Below are positions 44,501 to 54,599 of a stretch of DNA of 64,000 nt, one piece after another (the first letter of the stretch is position 1; each line of letters opens with the position of its first letter). The notes below the pieces were generated by a model. The model was not told the origin of the DNA and made no database searches. It worked only from the letters and a program-made list of their open reading frames with translations. A program made the position numbers and the translations under genes. Origin of the DNA: Plasmodiophora brassicae (taxonomy: Eukaryota > Endomyxa > Phytomyxea > Plasmodiophorida > Plasmodiophoridae). The DNA lies in the NCBI GenBank assembly GCA_039704465.1, contig JASFAU010000001.1, positions 1,302,001 to 1,366,000 of the forward strand. Direction: 5' to 3'.

Positions 44501-46051
44501 GCGCGGCGTGTACGCGACTTGGTTGGAGGTGCTGCACTGCTCAGAGGGATCCACATCGCCGAGAGACGTAAACTGCATGAGCATATGATTGCCGAACTCG
44601 CTGCCAACGAAAAGGAAACCCGTGTGCAATATGCACAGAGACGTCGCAACTGGGACCGTGTCGAAATACGACATCAGAATGTCCTGGACGGTGCCACTAG
44701 CTTCATCCATCACAAGAGAAGCCTTGAACAAGTCGCCGCGCTGGTTTTGCAACAGGAAGAAGAAGAATCTATAAACGAGGTGGACATCAGAATCTCGAGA
44801 CTATTCATTTCCGAGCAATAATCTACCCTTTCTGTTTCGAAGTAGAATGCTGACGATGAGTTGCACTGCTGACGATTAGGTTCGTATCAGAGTCCGACAT
44901 TCGCGTGCTGCTAGGCATCGGGCAGCGCAGGGATATCGAATTGCCAAACTCAGGGTTGTGGTACAGGATGAGATCCGAGCAGCATACGAGAACCCCTCCA
45001 GGTCCATCACAAGAAGAACCAGGCACAGCAACCAGTCGATGCGCGGATTCAGGGACGCTTAACAAGCAAAGTTAGACTGTGGCAGGCAGCATAGCGTTTG
45101 AACCACACGGAAACATACGGAACAGTAAGCTTTCGGGTCACATGGTTAAGACCGAGATCGAGCTCATAGTATGTTAACGACTTGTTGATCGTTGCAGGTC
45201 GTTCCTTCGCGCTATCGTCATCGGCTATGCAGGATGTTAACGACATCAAACAGCGTGAATATGTACCCGCACCTTCTGGGTATGTCAACTCTAGACACGC
45301 AAACAGCGGGTTTTCAAACCCAACGTCAACGCCGACAACGTCGAAAAGAACCGTATGGGACTTGTGCGCCTCCAGTGGAGAGGAAATAACCTATTCCTGC
45401 AGTCAGCCCCGATACTGCTGCTGCTGCTGGCGCAGGTACATACGAGATTTGCTTTGGAATCACGCGTCAGGATGTAAACAAATTTCTGCTTCTCAACGGC
45501 CCCTATAAGGACAGCTCGACCATTTGGATCGACTGCAAGGTATTGTCCAGGGACAATCCGACGGCAGCCGGTCTTGCCGAAGGTTTCCTCGTGAACCTGA
45601 CCGTTTTTAAATAGGCATTTCAGCCATGCCAGCATGACAATATGCATACCTTAACGAAGGCCTGTACGTTAGCATCAAACTTGAGAACCGATATCTTGCC
45701 GGAGTCGGTGCCGAGCACAAGGAAGTCGGTATCGGCACCTGTCAGCCGGAATGGGGCACAGACTCGAACGCACCTGACTCCACGGTTTATCTCTGTGTGT
45801 TCATTGCGATAGTACAATTGGCGTACCCGAATACGTTCTGATGGCAAACGAGCGCCAGTTCTCCGTCATGCCGCTGCAGCGATATCGACGACCCTAGCCG
45901 AGATTTAGCACCCATCCAGGCACAGGGCCCTGCAACAGCACCACAAACCATGGTTGATGACAATCTCCTGCGCCCTCGGCTTGGAGAACGACCCGAACAC
46001 AGCCGATACGCAGGCCGTCGCCGGCTTGACGGTCAGCGCGTACAGGTGCAT
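41598..46051 (-). CDS. SF3B3: splicing factor 3b subunit 3 (SF3b130)
   Basis: The large WD40-propeller scaffold of the U2 snRNP SF3b complex. It begins MHLYALTVKPATACVSAVFG at 46051. Early exons 46051-45949, 45893-45827 and 45773-45650 join to give the family sequence INHGSSISL...NVFGCVRVC, FRLTGADTDFLVLGTDSGKI and AFVKVHEETFGKTGCRRIVP. Further family blocks follow in order down to the end: VDPNGRAVLIGAVEKQKFVY, YYELDLGLNHVTRK, YFDTVPVATSLCILHTGFLF, CGRGPSSTLRVLRQGL, SIGETVEEISDSGFL, GLQNGVLIRSV, FLGSRPVGLFRV, SRSWLCYSAPG, LLDYNTVAGCDKFG and SHLSYRSAYFPVKDCIDLDL. At least a dozen short introns interrupt the frame; I did not place all of them. Gene ends converge with the kinesin (106 bp apart). 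Confidence 0.92.
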
Positions 46052-46128
46052 GACGTCGTCGACTGCCGATCGACTTCGGCGGACTCCGTGACGCGATTGC
46101 AGTTCACGATTTACCTGCCGTGTCTGGC

Positions 46129-46261
46129 CTTCAGGTCGACTGGTCAGATGATTGTCTGTCTACATGCGTATCTGTTCAAGTTCGCCAACGTTTCGCCATC
46201 AGCTGTGTCATTCAACACCGGACGTAATCTCGGACATTCGGTTTATGCTCATTTCTGACGT
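46129..46261. repeat. 133-bp direct repeat, copy 1
   Basis: Matches 47152-47284 in the same orientation with only a handful of mismatches over 133 bp. This copy lies immediately upstream of the SF3B3 start and so covers its likely promoter or 5' UTR. It also contains the stop of the zinc-ribbon ORF. Confidence 0.95.
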
Positions 46262-46661
46262 CCTCGTTGTCGGTGATGGCGCGCCTAACAGCGGAGACAG
46301 CCGCCTCCACTGCAGACGTGTAAAGCAGCGATAGACAGTTAGCGTCGGCGCTTATGGTAACGACGGCCCGGTTCGCGTACGCGGCCACGGCAGCCGCTGG
46401 GAGGACGTGGCCATATTCATGGATGGCCAGCGCATTGATGTTGCGACGATAGCGGCGCCGTAAATTACGGTCAAGGCGACGATGTCGTTGGCGTTCCGCG
46501 ACGCAAGCTCTGTCCGTACAGTACTTATGGTTTGGGGCAGTCTTCAGGAAGGGCGTCTGGCAATGCGCACAAAGATGGAGGCTCATAGCGACGTACAGGC
46601 GTTTCCTCAATGACGTGACGGTTCGTACGCGCGACTCTGTCGTGACGCATGAGTCAGTCAT
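46212..46661 (-). CDS. small zinc-ribbon, arginine-rich protein
   Basis: An ORF of about 149 residues from an ATG at 46661 (an alternative ATG is at 46586). It has one zinc-binding-like cluster, CAHCQTPFLKTAPNHKYC, then CVAERQRHRRLDRNLRRRYR, a basic helix well suited to nucleic-acid binding. The C-terminal half is Ala-rich and hydrophobic. The layout (CxxC...KYCxxxC followed by an Arg-rich helix) resembles the zinc motifs of some small nuclease or DNA-binding proteins, but I cannot name a family. The last 17 codons lie in the direct repeat, and the array of 21-bp repeats lies upstream. Confidence 0.45.
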   Translation of the reverse strand: MTDSCVTTESRVRTVTSLRKRLYVAMSLHLCAHCQTPFLKTAPNHKYCTDRACVAERQRHRRLDRNLRRRYRRNINALAIHEYGHVLPAAAVAAYANRAVVTISADANCLSLLYTSAVEAAVSAVRRAITDNEDVRNEHKPNVRDYVRC

Positions 46662-46908
46662 GTCCGCGCGTGCAATAGTGCTGTAGATATGACGCGTGGT
46701 TCCTGTGCGAGGACGGCGATCAGACTGGATTTCCCGGTCGCACCGATCGGCTGCCCCTGTGGCTATGCGAACGTGGAATAGGTGGGCGATGTTATCCCAA
46801 CAGGATGACGCGTGTGCCGTTGTGTAGTCCTGGCGACCCATGCATATTACGTAGGATGATGTAGATGCATCCCAGTTTGAGGGGGATGTTAAACGGAGGC
46901 ATCTCCGG

Positions 46909-47149
46909 AGGTCCTGTATAATACACCCGAGGTCCTGTATAATACACCCGAGGTCCTGTATAATACACCCGAGGTCCTGTATAATACACCCGAGGTCCTG
47001 TATAATACACCCGAGGTCCTGTATAATACACCCGAGGCCCTGTATAATACACCCGAGGCCCTGTATAATACACCCGAGGTCCTGTATAATACACCCGAGG
47101 TCCTGTATAATACACCCGAGGTCCTGTATAATACACCCGAGGTCCTGTA
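46909..47149. repeat. tandem array of a 21-bp unit with an 11-bp palindromic core
   Basis: Eleven complete copies and one partial copy of a 21-bp unit; each contains the perfect odd palindrome TGTATAATACA. Units at about 47035 and 47056 share one T-to-C change outside the core; the others are identical by eye. All units are head to tail without spacers, so this is not a CRISPR array. The period equals two turns of B-DNA, which would put every core on the same face of the helix. The array ends directly at direct-repeat copy 2. Confidence 0.95.
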
Positions 47150-47151
47150 TA

Positions 47152-47284
47152 CTTCAGGTCGACTGGTCACATGATTGTCTGTCTACATACCTATCTGTTC
47201 AAGTTCGCCAACGTTTCGCCATCAGCTGTGTCATTCAACACCGGACGTAATCTCGAACACTCGATTTATGCTCAGTTCTGACGT
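47152..47284. repeat. 133-bp direct repeat, copy 2
   Basis: The second copy of the repeat at 46129-46261, separated from it by about 890 bp that hold the zinc-ribbon ORF and the 21-bp array. The stop codon of the neighbouring unknown gene (47272-47274) lies in this copy. Confidence 0.95.
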
Positions 47285-48128
47285 GAACGCCTAGCTGGTC
47301 CCCTCCAGTTCGGTCTGGCATGGAGAAGACGGGGTAGGGAATGCGAGTACTGGAAATCTGGAGCTGGCGGGTGTAGCAGACGGTACTGGGCCAGCATGGG
47401 ATGCTGTAGAGGCCGCTTTGAATCGAATGGGCGGCGCGATGACCGCAGGATGCCATCTTCATAATGGGACTGCGGCCAGAAGAACCAGTCGCTGACCCTG
47501 TTCATGCCATCGCAACTCATGTCACAGATGGCACGCTCGAGACGACGTCGCACGGGTCTGGATAGCATCCCTGAATCAAGTTCAACCAGCTCGATCGGCC
47601 ACCTGAACAGGAGCAACATGTTCAGCTGCGAAAGCGCTGCACGATGCTGGCGGCGTTACCCATCACAGGCGTCCCAGACCGTCAGGCAGAAGACGATGCT
47701 GTCTGGTATGATATCGTCCTGCGATGTCACTGTATGCCCGCTACGGGTATAGACGGACACGCGGTCGAACGTAACCAACTTGGTGCACGTCGATGGCAGC
47801 AGTCCTGGATCTTCCGCGATCCACCGTCGCACATGGCCAACGAATTGCACAGCATTGTACCGGATCGTACGTCGTGGATCGGGAAGCCCCAGGAACCTTG
47901 AATATACCGTCAGCACGGCCAGCTTACGATTCCGTTCAGTGCAAAGCTGTCTAACGACTATTGGTGGGTAAACCCTACAACGTGCGCGTCGTCTTCGCAA
48001 CCGAACCAGAACAGGTGTGGCGTTAGTCGCTGGCTGGCCGGTTCGATCCCGTGCCGGGCTACTGAACCGGGTTCGTATCGATTCAGGAACCGATCTAAGG
48101 ACGGCATGGTGGTGCCATCCCTCGCCAT
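47272..48128 (-). CDS. unknown 254-residue protein
   Basis: I do not recognise this protein. Three exons read well: 48128-47982, 47946-47660 and 47602-47272; the second intron (57 nt) is typical, while the first would be only 35 nt, so that junction is less sure. The middle part has a regular mixed alpha/beta look (KLAVLTVYSRFLGLPD, QFVGHVRRWIAED, CTKLVTFDRVSVYTRSGHTV, DIIPDSIVFCLTVWDAC), somewhat like a ubiquitin-like or DIX-like fold, followed by a Pro/Arg-rich tail. The ATG at 48128 is the first in the frame; earlier in-frame starts are TTG. Confidence 0.5.
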
Positions 48129-48239
48129 CCGGTTACGCGGGTCGCCCTGCACACACGTAATCTGGAAATGAGGCACCGCCAGAAACAATCAACGCGTTCG
48201 CGATGGTTCTGGAACGTGGACCTCGTCTCGATCCGGCGT

Positions 48240-49737
48240 TTACTTGACACGCGCGGCATCGATGCCGGATGCTAGGGCGAACCCGCCGACCAGGCTGCCC
48301 TGGAGTCCAGCGTGCTCGCCGAGGTCCCCGCTGAAGTACACAGTGGACGCCGGCAGCGCCTTACGTTTCTCGATCTCGAACAACGACAGCTGCATGAGCT
48401 GGGCGTGTCCGCCGGGGACGCTGGCGTTGCCTTCGGCGATCAGGTTGATCTCTGTCGTCTTCGCTCCGGCTAGGGCGACCGTGTTCTTGGCTTCCTGCTC
48501 GACCACCAACCGTGACGCCTCGGCCCTGGCCTTGGCCGCGTTCAGCACCATGTAGTACTCGGCGTCGGACGCCCGGTTCGCTGTGTAGTAGTTGGCATCG
48601 GCCGTCACCTTCTGTATCTGCGCCTCCACCTGTGCGATCTGGAGCTTGCCGCGCTGTGCCTCAGTGGCGATATGGTTCTGGAGTTCGACCTGCGTCGCCT
48701 GGACCTGGTTGCGGAGAACCTGTTCGCTCTGGCTCTCCAGGTCCTTGCCCAGCTTGCCCTCCAGCTCGCGGTCAAGCACGTCGAACGACTCGACGTTGAT
48801 CCCGTACTCAATGGCCTGCTTTTGCAGATCACCGAGGCATTCCGCTTTGAAGGCCTCCACCCAGGGCGCATGATGTGCTCCTGTGCTCGGGTCGATCTTC
48901 TGTGCCCGCATGAATTGCTGATAGGACATTCGCGAGACGACCGAGTTCACTGCCGACTGGGCTGGATTGGCCAGCGCCTGCAGCCTGCAATCTGTATATC
49001 AGCGCGGCAGGCAAATACAGCCGTCATCATGGGCCTACACGTCGTCGTAATTGGCGGTCAACTTCAGCGGGTCGATAACGCGGTACCGAAGGTTGACGTT
49101 GAGGAGGACAGGCACGCCTTCGATTGTGTACGCAGGCTGCGTTTTGAACTTGATCTGACGCTCACCGAGCGAATAGAACTATGGGAGACAAGTGGTCAGC
49201 CGATCAGTGCCACGACTCTGGTGGCTGATTGTCGAACTCACGCAACGGTAGGTCGTGTTCGGATTCGTCAGGACATGCTGCCCTGCCGACATGAGCAGCA
49301 TTGTGTTGCCGCGCTGCAGAATGACAACATTGTTGGCGGGGACGTTGAAGAACGTGGCGACGGTGAACTGGGTCGACGTGTTGTCCGCGCTGGTCTTGAC
49401 CTCCTTCTTCCATCCCAGGATCCTGTTCGTCCCCGGTTCCATCACGACACAGTCTGCACCTAGATTCAACGTGTCGACCAGGGCCAGCACCTGGCGCTTT
49501 GTATCAGTCGCACGATGCGTTCCTGCTGACGGCGCCGGATGCAACCTTGAATCGACCAACGTTGCCGTACGAGGCGAATCCGCCGTTTCGAATAATGAAG
49601 ACGCGATTCTGCGGGTCCTGGACGACGAGGGCCTCTGACTGGCCGGCTTGGGCCACCGTCAGGCCGAGGACGTCGACCGGCGCCGACAAATTGAACAGGC
49701 CGACCCACTCGTGACGAGGAGACCTGTTGTTGCCCAT
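48240..49737 (-). CDS. SPFH/band-7 protein, vacuolin-like
   Basis: A 440-residue SPFH (stomatin/prohibitin/flotillin) domain protein in four exons: 49737-49546, 49496-49242, 49178-49041 and 48977-48240 (introns 49-63 nt). The N-terminal part (SEALVVQDPQNRVFIIRNGG, VPANNVVILQRGNTMLLMSA, HVLTNPNTTY, GVPVLLNVNLRYRVIDPLKL) is the band-7 core. A long coiled coil follows (LESQSEQVLRNQVQATQVEL, KLQIAQVEAQIQKVTADAN, ARAEASRLVVEQEAKNTVAL) and a short Gly-rich end. No transmembrane segment or prohibitin-type anchor is obvious. The combination resembles Dictyostelium vacuolins, which coat late endosomes, more than prohibitin or stomatin; that choice is tentative. It assembles into oligomers on membranes by analogy. 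Confidence 0.8.
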
Positions 49738-49783
49738 GACGTCAGGATGGCCTCAAGGACGCAGTTGACGGGTGGGCGTGCGC

Positions 49784-50164
49784 TCACAGGTTCCAGTAAT
49801 TGCCGGAATCAATGGCGATCACCGGGCGGCCGTTGCGGTTCCAGACGGCCATCTCACCGGCGCTGACGACCTTCCCGCCGACCATATGCGACCGCTTCCC
49901 GCTGATCAAATGGTAATCGTTCTTCTTGCGCATACGCTCATCCAGTTCTCGCAGCGCTTTCGCCAGCGTCGACGTGACCTGCACAGTACACCATCAGACG
50001 GCGCGGGCGATACGGTCGGGATCGCAGGCATTTACTTCGACGAAATACGGGTGCTGCTTGACGGATTCAGGGACGGTCCAGTCATCGGCACCCTCGATCT
50101 TGGGCGCCTCCAGGATGACAACCGGCTCGGCCGCGCCGGGAGACAACAGGGGCTCGGTCGCCAT
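49784..50164 (-). CDS. small unknown protein, two exons
   Basis: A 107-residue protein from an ATG at 50164. Exons 50164-50036 and 49978-49784 are joined across a 57-nt GT-AG intron with a CTGATG branch-like site, and the frame is kept. The first exon encodes an acidic stretch ending KQHPYFVE. The second begins with a helix (TLAKALRELDERMRKKND) and ends in a compact GEMAVWNRNGRPVIAIDSGN segment. No family recognised. The spliced structure and sensible composition argue that it is real. Confidence 0.5.
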
Positions 50165-50299
50165 TTCGGGCAAACAAACACCCTCGCTCTTCGGATCCGT
50201 CCTACCGCCACGTCACGGTTTAGCGTTCGGGCGGCGCCTCCGTTTCCTCAAAATCAGACCGCCACCACATCGTGGACAGGCGACACTGGTTTACATATT

Positions 50300-52126
50300 T
50301 TAGAAGGAGGGCTTCCCGACTCGGACGATGGCGCGGTCGGTCGCCAGGGCATCGTCGGCGGCGACGCGGTCAAAGTTCGGGTCGATCGTCACGTTGAACG
50401 TCCGCTTGATGAGCGATGACGTGATCTGGTAGTCGCCGGGTCCGGGCAGCCCCATCGCCTGGTACTGCTCTGCGAATCGGTTCACGCGCGACAGGAACGC
50501 TGACGACCCCGCCGGCAGCGCCCGCCGATTCGCGGTCCCCTGGTCGTCTCTAGCGGGGTCGGGCGGCGCTGGCGTCGGTTCCCGCTCGATCTCCCTCTCG
50601 TATTCGAACCGTGCTGACTTGGACGCGAACTGGAACCCTTTGCTCTGAACGCGACAGTCAGCATCCTGAAACGGAGACCTATCGGACCGCGAACCTTGAA
50701 CTTTAACGGCTTGAAGGCGGTCGTCACGCGATCGACATCGTAGGTGCCGGGTGCCGGGACGACGGACGACGGGACGGGGACTCGTCGGACAGGCGAACGC
50801 CCAGTGGAACGTTGGTGGCGTTGGCGTCGAACAGGTCGCCGGGAACGAGGGCCTGGCGGGGGTGCCGGTGTCGGTTCCGGGGTCGGTGCACGCCTCTGCT
50901 CAGTGAAGCGTTCGACTCGCGATCCAAACGGGACCGGCGCGTTCTTTGGACGAATTCGTATGGAGGAGGGCAGGGAATACTCACCTGGGCCGGGACCGTC
51001 GGCAGCCGGGTGCTCTTCCGAGAAGCGGTCCGATTTCGACCCGAATGGGACGGTCAGGGGCGGGCGCAGACGAATGTATACAGGATCGCGCGACACGTTG
51101 TAGGCGCCGGGTCCAGGCCCGATGTCCTCCTTGAACGGTTCCCGGCCTCGCCTGTGCGACAACAGTAGAGTGAGACGGCGTCGGCGATATCGATGACGAG
51201 ACCTGATCCGACCCGGTGCGTGATCCAAAGTTCTGGAACTTGGAGGCCCAGACGGGACGCTTCACGATATCGGACCGAACCTGGTAATCCAGAGGGCCGG
51301 GTTCATCCGACGCCTTTGGCAGTTCGGTCCCTAAGTAGATCATCGTCATCAGTGGGCCTGAACATTGGCGGTTCACATATTGGATGCGTTGCCGACCTCG
51401 AGGACCTTGGTACGCGAACGACGACGATAGACGTGTGGCCTTGGTTCGATCAAACTGCATGAGATGGGCGTCGACCACGTTGTAGTGGCCAGGGCCCGGG
51501 CGGGCATCGGTGGCCGTTGGACGGAAGCGTTCGGAGGTTCGAGCGAAGTTTGGCGCCTTGTTTGTCGTTAGGGTCGACGGCTGGAGCGCAGGACGAGTAT
51601 CCGATTGTGGGCCAGGAGGGTCGCGTAGCATGAGACACCCGGTGGAGGTCTCTATGTACCCATGGTGGTCCCGCGTGGTTATGGATGGCACGCTCAGGCG
51701 CTCAACGGGCCGACTTCGTGATGGGTGCCGTTGACGTGGTCGATCGGGTCGGGGGCTGATCCATGGCTTGTGGGTGCACCCGATGGGCAGATCGGCGTCG
51801 ACCTGCTGCCCGGAGCCTCCCCCAGGGCGCTTGAACCGATCCGTCGACGACTTGAAGGCGGCCGAAGCGCATGGACCTTGGGTATCCTGCTTCCAGTCAC
51901 GCGGCGTGATGTAGGATCCGGTAGGAGGCACGAACGTTGCCGATAATGCCAAAGTATCTTCCCGGGATGCCCCGCTGCCAAACGGGACGTAACTGACTTG
52001 CGCGTTCTTCGGTTGGTCAAGGAGGCGACGAACTTCGTAGGTGCCGGGGCCAATATTGCCGTTGGTCGCCGACGGTCGTGCCAGAGCGGCGGCGGTATCC
52101 CGAGGACATCGGGACACGAACGCCAT
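50300..52126 (-). CDS. sperm-tail PG-rich repeat (STPGR) protein
   Basis: A protein built of sperm-tail PG-rich repeats, found in axonemal microtubule inner proteins and other flagellar structures. Starting at ATG 52126 (MAFVSRCPRD), successive repeat motifs are IGPGTYEV, RPGPGHYNV, EPGPLDYQV, GPGPGAYNV, GPGPGEYSL, APGTYDV and PGPGDYQI. They are interleaved with the family's FGS-x-x-x-RF motif (PFGSKSDRF, PFGSRVERF, FGSRTG). The coding frame shifts several times, so at least four or five short introns must be present; I have not fixed every boundary, and some apparent low-complexity stretches are intronic or out of frame. The stop is placed after VGKPSF. Confidence 0.8.
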
Positions 52127-52434
52127 GACCGGCCAGCAATAGATTTCACACCGACCGATCCATGTACACGACCCGGTATCTCACTGCTGTTACGACAGAT
52201 CGACATGTCGTTTGTTATGAATTCGCTGCGCATTCCTACTCAGGCGTGTCAACAGCCTCGATTAATGCGAATGATGTAGTGGGAGTAGGTATTCAGTAGG
52301 CGGCTCGGGCGCAGTAACGTTGAGGGGGCCGGGGAGACAGCCTGGCGCCGCTGAGCTGCAGTGACGACTGACGAGTGCGCGTGTGTGCGTCGCGGACTTT
52401 GCCTCTGTGTCAGGAGGACGTTGGCGGATCGACG

Positions 52435-53093
52435 ATGGTGTGTATCCGTCCATGCACAGTGGCCGATCTGCTGGAGATGCAGAATTGCAACCTACTGTCC
52501 GTAGTCGTCATGCGTGAATCGCTTCGTTACACCTTACTGATGTTCGTTCAGGTGTTTGCCCGAAAATTGTAAGTCGCCTCGACGGTCCGCTCAGGACTGC
52601 TCATGTTTAAGGAGATCGGCGTAGACCAAATGAAATACTACCTGTACCATATCCTCTCATGGCCGCAGCTTCCATATGTGGCTGAAGATTACAATGGGAA
52701 GATCGTTGGCTATGTCCTTGCGAAAATGTTCGAAACCCATCTTGTGAAACCCGCCATTGTGCTAAACTTCTTGGTATCAGGGAGGAGGACTCCAAGGAAC
52801 TTCATGGGCATATCACCTCGTTGGCCGTCCTGCGGACGCATCGTAAGATGGGGATCGCGACGAAGCTGATGACGGCAGCACAGCATGCAATGGAGCACAT
52901 CTTCAAAGCCGAATATGTGTCATTGCATGTTCGCAAGAGCAACGCTGGTGCATTCCATTTGTACACCAAGACGCTTGGCTATGAACAGCACGATGTCGAG
53001 GCCAAGTACTATGCGGATGGCGAAGACGCGTACGACATGCGTCTGCATTTCAGGAAAGGCACTGGTGATTCGTTGCCACAGCGAAGTGAATAA
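52435..53093 (+). CDS. NAA10: N-alpha-acetyltransferase NAA10 (ARD1), NatA catalytic subunit
   Basis: A GNAT-fold acetyltransferase, 164 residues in four exons: 52435-52496, 52552-52568, 52625-52727 and 52781-53093 (introns 53-56 nt). Splicing rebuilds the family sequence exactly: [57 protein letters not shown] and [20 protein letters not shown]. The acetyl-CoA site [10 protein letters not shown] (R/Q-x-x-G-x-A) is intact, as is [10 protein letters not shown]. The second exon is only 17 nt. With NAA15 it acetylates nascent chains starting Ala, Ser, Gly or Thr after Met removal. It lacks the long acidic C-terminal tail of the animal protein. Confidence 0.95.
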
Positions 53094-53150
53094 ACTACCT
53101 AATCAGATGTTGCTCGCGGCCCGCAGCATGATGTATTGTATATACTCACT

Positions 53151-54281
53151 CTATTGTATTTCGATGGTTGGATGTACGTCTGTGGGAATAAAAGTAGTGT
53201 CCATTGGGCGAATTGACAGGAAATAGGACACCGTGTTGCCGTCGGGAGAGATGGAAACAGTGGTCTCATTGATACATGGTATCGCCTTGCCATCGCGCCT
53301 GATAATGGATGCCTTCCAGTAGAACGATGACCATCTCTGAAACAGCGTGCGCACGTATCGCTCGATCATTGGTAACCAGTCGCTTGGTGCATATAACCGC
53401 CAGAAGGCAGGCATTATCAGAGGGCCTTCGTCAGGCGGCTCACCCGATCCAGAGAGGTACCGATCCAGCTCGGCTTCGTCATACCCAAACAGCTTCAGCG
53501 CGGACTGGTTGAACGTTGCCCTGGTCGCCTTGCTGGATAGTCGCATGTCGCTGTCGAACCGGATCTGCGCCGAAGACGGCGAGTCAAATGGGACAGACTG
53601 CTTCCACAAGATGGAGCATTGAATCACGTCGTTGCTGTAGTGGCTCAGCATGTCCATATCGAAGCAGTCTTCGGATTCGGGTTCGAGAGTTGATGTCTCA
53701 GCCATGTCGTTCAAGATCGCAATGAGCTGTCTGGCTTCGTCGTGTGGCATAAACACAGTCAACTCAGGCTCCCTGCATACGACGGTCATCATTGGACTCT
53801 GCTGAAACAACGACACGACTTACAATGGCGTCGACAATAGGAAGCGTCGAATGGCGCGCGGATCCATCTGTAGGCACCAATCCCGCAAAGCGTCAGAGAT
53901 CGCCTTCGGGACTGGACGGTACATCGCCAATGGAGACGACTTTTCAGGCCACAGATTTCGCCGAGGGTCTTCTGTGGCGGGAGCGGCGGCGACCACAGGC
54001 GCGTCAACGCAGCGCACTACTGCGGCGTCGCCGAACCTTTGACAACATCGCGGACAGGGACGTACGGCAGCACAGGCGACCTTTGATTTCTTACAAGGTG
54101 TACACGCGATTCCAGGTGGCAACCTGAAGCGTTCGCGCGGCCTCATGGAGTGCACGGGTCGGTCAATGCAATACGCAGCCATATCTCGTTGTACACATCG
54201 TCCGCATGGACGCTCGCCATCGCACCGAGTCTTGCTGGTGGCACAAGCCGTACAAGCGACTCGGACGCGGCCTGCCGACAT
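53151..54281 (-). CDS. Zn2Cys6 transcription factor with tandem clusters and PAS domain (ERT1/AcuK-like)
   Basis: A predicted fungal-type regulator. From ATG 54281, the first cluster C-x2-C-x6-C-x5-C-x2-C-x8-C (CTACATSKTRC...PCGRC) is followed 30 residues later by a second, CTPCKKSKVAC...PCPRC, with a longer final spacing. A separate open frame (about 53813-53151) encodes a PAS-like domain (KLFGYDEAELDRYL, FWRLYAPSDWLPMIERYV, IIRRDGKAIPC, VSISPDGN). Zn2Cys6 plus PAS is the layout of ERT1/AcuK-type regulators of gluconeogenesis. The two frames meet at 53815-53825, where a GTAAGT donor and TTTCAG acceptor lie only 22 nt apart and do not restore the frame. Either an intron boundary is elsewhere, there is a frameshift, or two genes abut. 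Confidence 0.65.
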
Positions 54282-54599
54282 TTGGCAGACGACGACGGCG
54301 ACGGCGCGAAGACGATGCGTCCGCGGGAGCGGGGATTCTGCGGACAATCTGGAAACTTTGCGCAATTGCCGCCCGACCCGCCCCGAGGGTAGAGGCAAGG
54401 GGTTCCGGACGGGATTCTTGGTCGCGCATCCGTTCCGGCTGGACACTGGGCGGGACCCGCGGCGCGCAGCCCACTCTGCGAACGTCCGACAGAGCGGGCG
54501 TGCCGGCGCAGGAATGGAATACCAGGGGCGGCTGAGACGAGCCAGGGCATGTGCGCGATAAGGGCTAATGGGGAACACGTCCTTGACCGAGCATTGCCT

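Noticed and set aside
46909..47149. CRISPR-like appearance of the 21-bp repeats
   Set aside because: Units are contiguous with no spacers, there are no cas genes, and the host is eukaryotic.
46792..47170. ORFs encoding heptapeptide repeats across the 21-bp array
   Set aside because: Any 21-bp unit without a stop gives such an open frame; there is no start context, splice partner or domain.
48030..48070. GGTTCGATCCC, resembling a tRNA B box
   Set aside because: The flanking bases do not form a T stem, acceptor stem or A box at the right spacing, and the site lies in coding sequence of the unknown minus-strand gene.
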